This document shows positions 6,775 to 6,923 of a stretch of DNA of 6,923 bases, in pieces. Position numbers and translations under genes: made by a program. The DNA is from an uncultured Acidimicrobiaceae bacterium (GTDB taxonomy: Bacteria > Actinomycetota > Acidimicrobiia > Acidimicrobiales > Ilumatobacteraceae). The stretch lies in assembly GCA_903934195.1 (NCBI GenBank), contig CAIZMV010000058.1, positions 1 through 6,923 on the forward strand. Direction: 5' to 3'. The notes beneath the pieces were generated by a model that was not told where the DNA came from, made no database searches, and saw nothing but the letters and a program-made list of their open reading frames with translations. Position 1 is the stretch's first letter; the number at the start of each line of letters is the position of its first letter.

Positions 6775-6923
6775 ATGGCAGACAACGAGAACCACGACAC
6801 AATCGATGCTCTTCAATGGGAAAAGCGGAAATTTCCGCCGTCCGATGCATTCAAGAAGAACACTCTCGTTGCTGGCACCTTCCTCTACGACGAAGCCAAC
6901 CAGGACTACGAAGCCTTCTGGGC
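6775..6923 (+). CDS. acs: Acetyl-CoA synthetase, N-terminal fragment (runs off window)
   Basis: Only 49 full codons are present and the frame is open to the right edge. The segment resembles the N-terminal ACAS_N region of AMP-forming acetyl-CoA synthetases: KFPPSDAF (residues 19-26), then LYDEANQDYEAFW (37-49), matching the family pattern of an FPP motif followed by a Y-x-x-A-x-x-D-x-x-x-FW block. The full enzyme, about 650 residues, activates acetate to acetyl-CoA with ATP in the cytosol. The ATG is the first in frame after the TAA at 6724-6726 and has a GGGGG run 6 nt upstream. Propionyl-CoA synthetase or another close acyl-CoA synthetase cannot be excluded from so short a piece. Confidence 0.75.
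   Translation, partial: MADNENHDTIDALQWEKRKFPPSDAFKKNTLVAGTFLYDEANQDYEAFW

Overview
The window looks like chromosomal DNA from an actinobacterium of moderate G+C (about 50% by eye). The clues are the tandem nuoM-nuoN genes, a MidA-type methyltransferase whose C-terminal half (WLRTY, SHEKG, QDITT) resembles my memory of actinobacterial members, ABC transporter genes of a type common in actinobacteria, and a possible leaderless start. I cannot name a genus. An Acidimicrobiia-like or freshwater actinobacterial lineage is a guess from composition and protein style only.

Layout. Positions 26-3079 hold the last two subunit genes of a respiratory complex I (nuo) operon, nuoM and nuoN, both intact with their key proton-channel residues. 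Overlapping the 3' end of nuoN in another frame is a gene for a MidA/NDUFAF7-family SAM-dependent methyltransferase (3042-4091). After 24 bp comes a two-gene ABC exporter, ATPase 4116-5051 and permease 5048-5797, joined by an ATGA overlap. A convergent drug/metabolite (EamA) transporter gene on the minus strand (5794 to about 6738) shares 4 bp with the permease stop codon. From 6775 a divergent gene reads off the right edge; its first 49 codons look like the N-terminus of acetyl-CoA synthetase (acs).

How the genes fit together. NuoM and NuoN are antiporter-like proton-pumping membrane subunits. The human and Dictyostelium homologues of the next gene are complex I assembly factors that methylate the NuoD-equivalent subunit, so the arrangement suggests a complex I maturation gene at the end of the nuo operon. 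The ABC exporter and the EamA transporter look like independent transport units of unknown substrate. The DNA is very compact: no gap between genes exceeds about 40 bp, and I see no RNA gene, mobile element, CRISPR array or clear rho-independent terminator. I did not find a convincing undescribed system. The methyltransferase-complex I linkage is the observation most worth testing.
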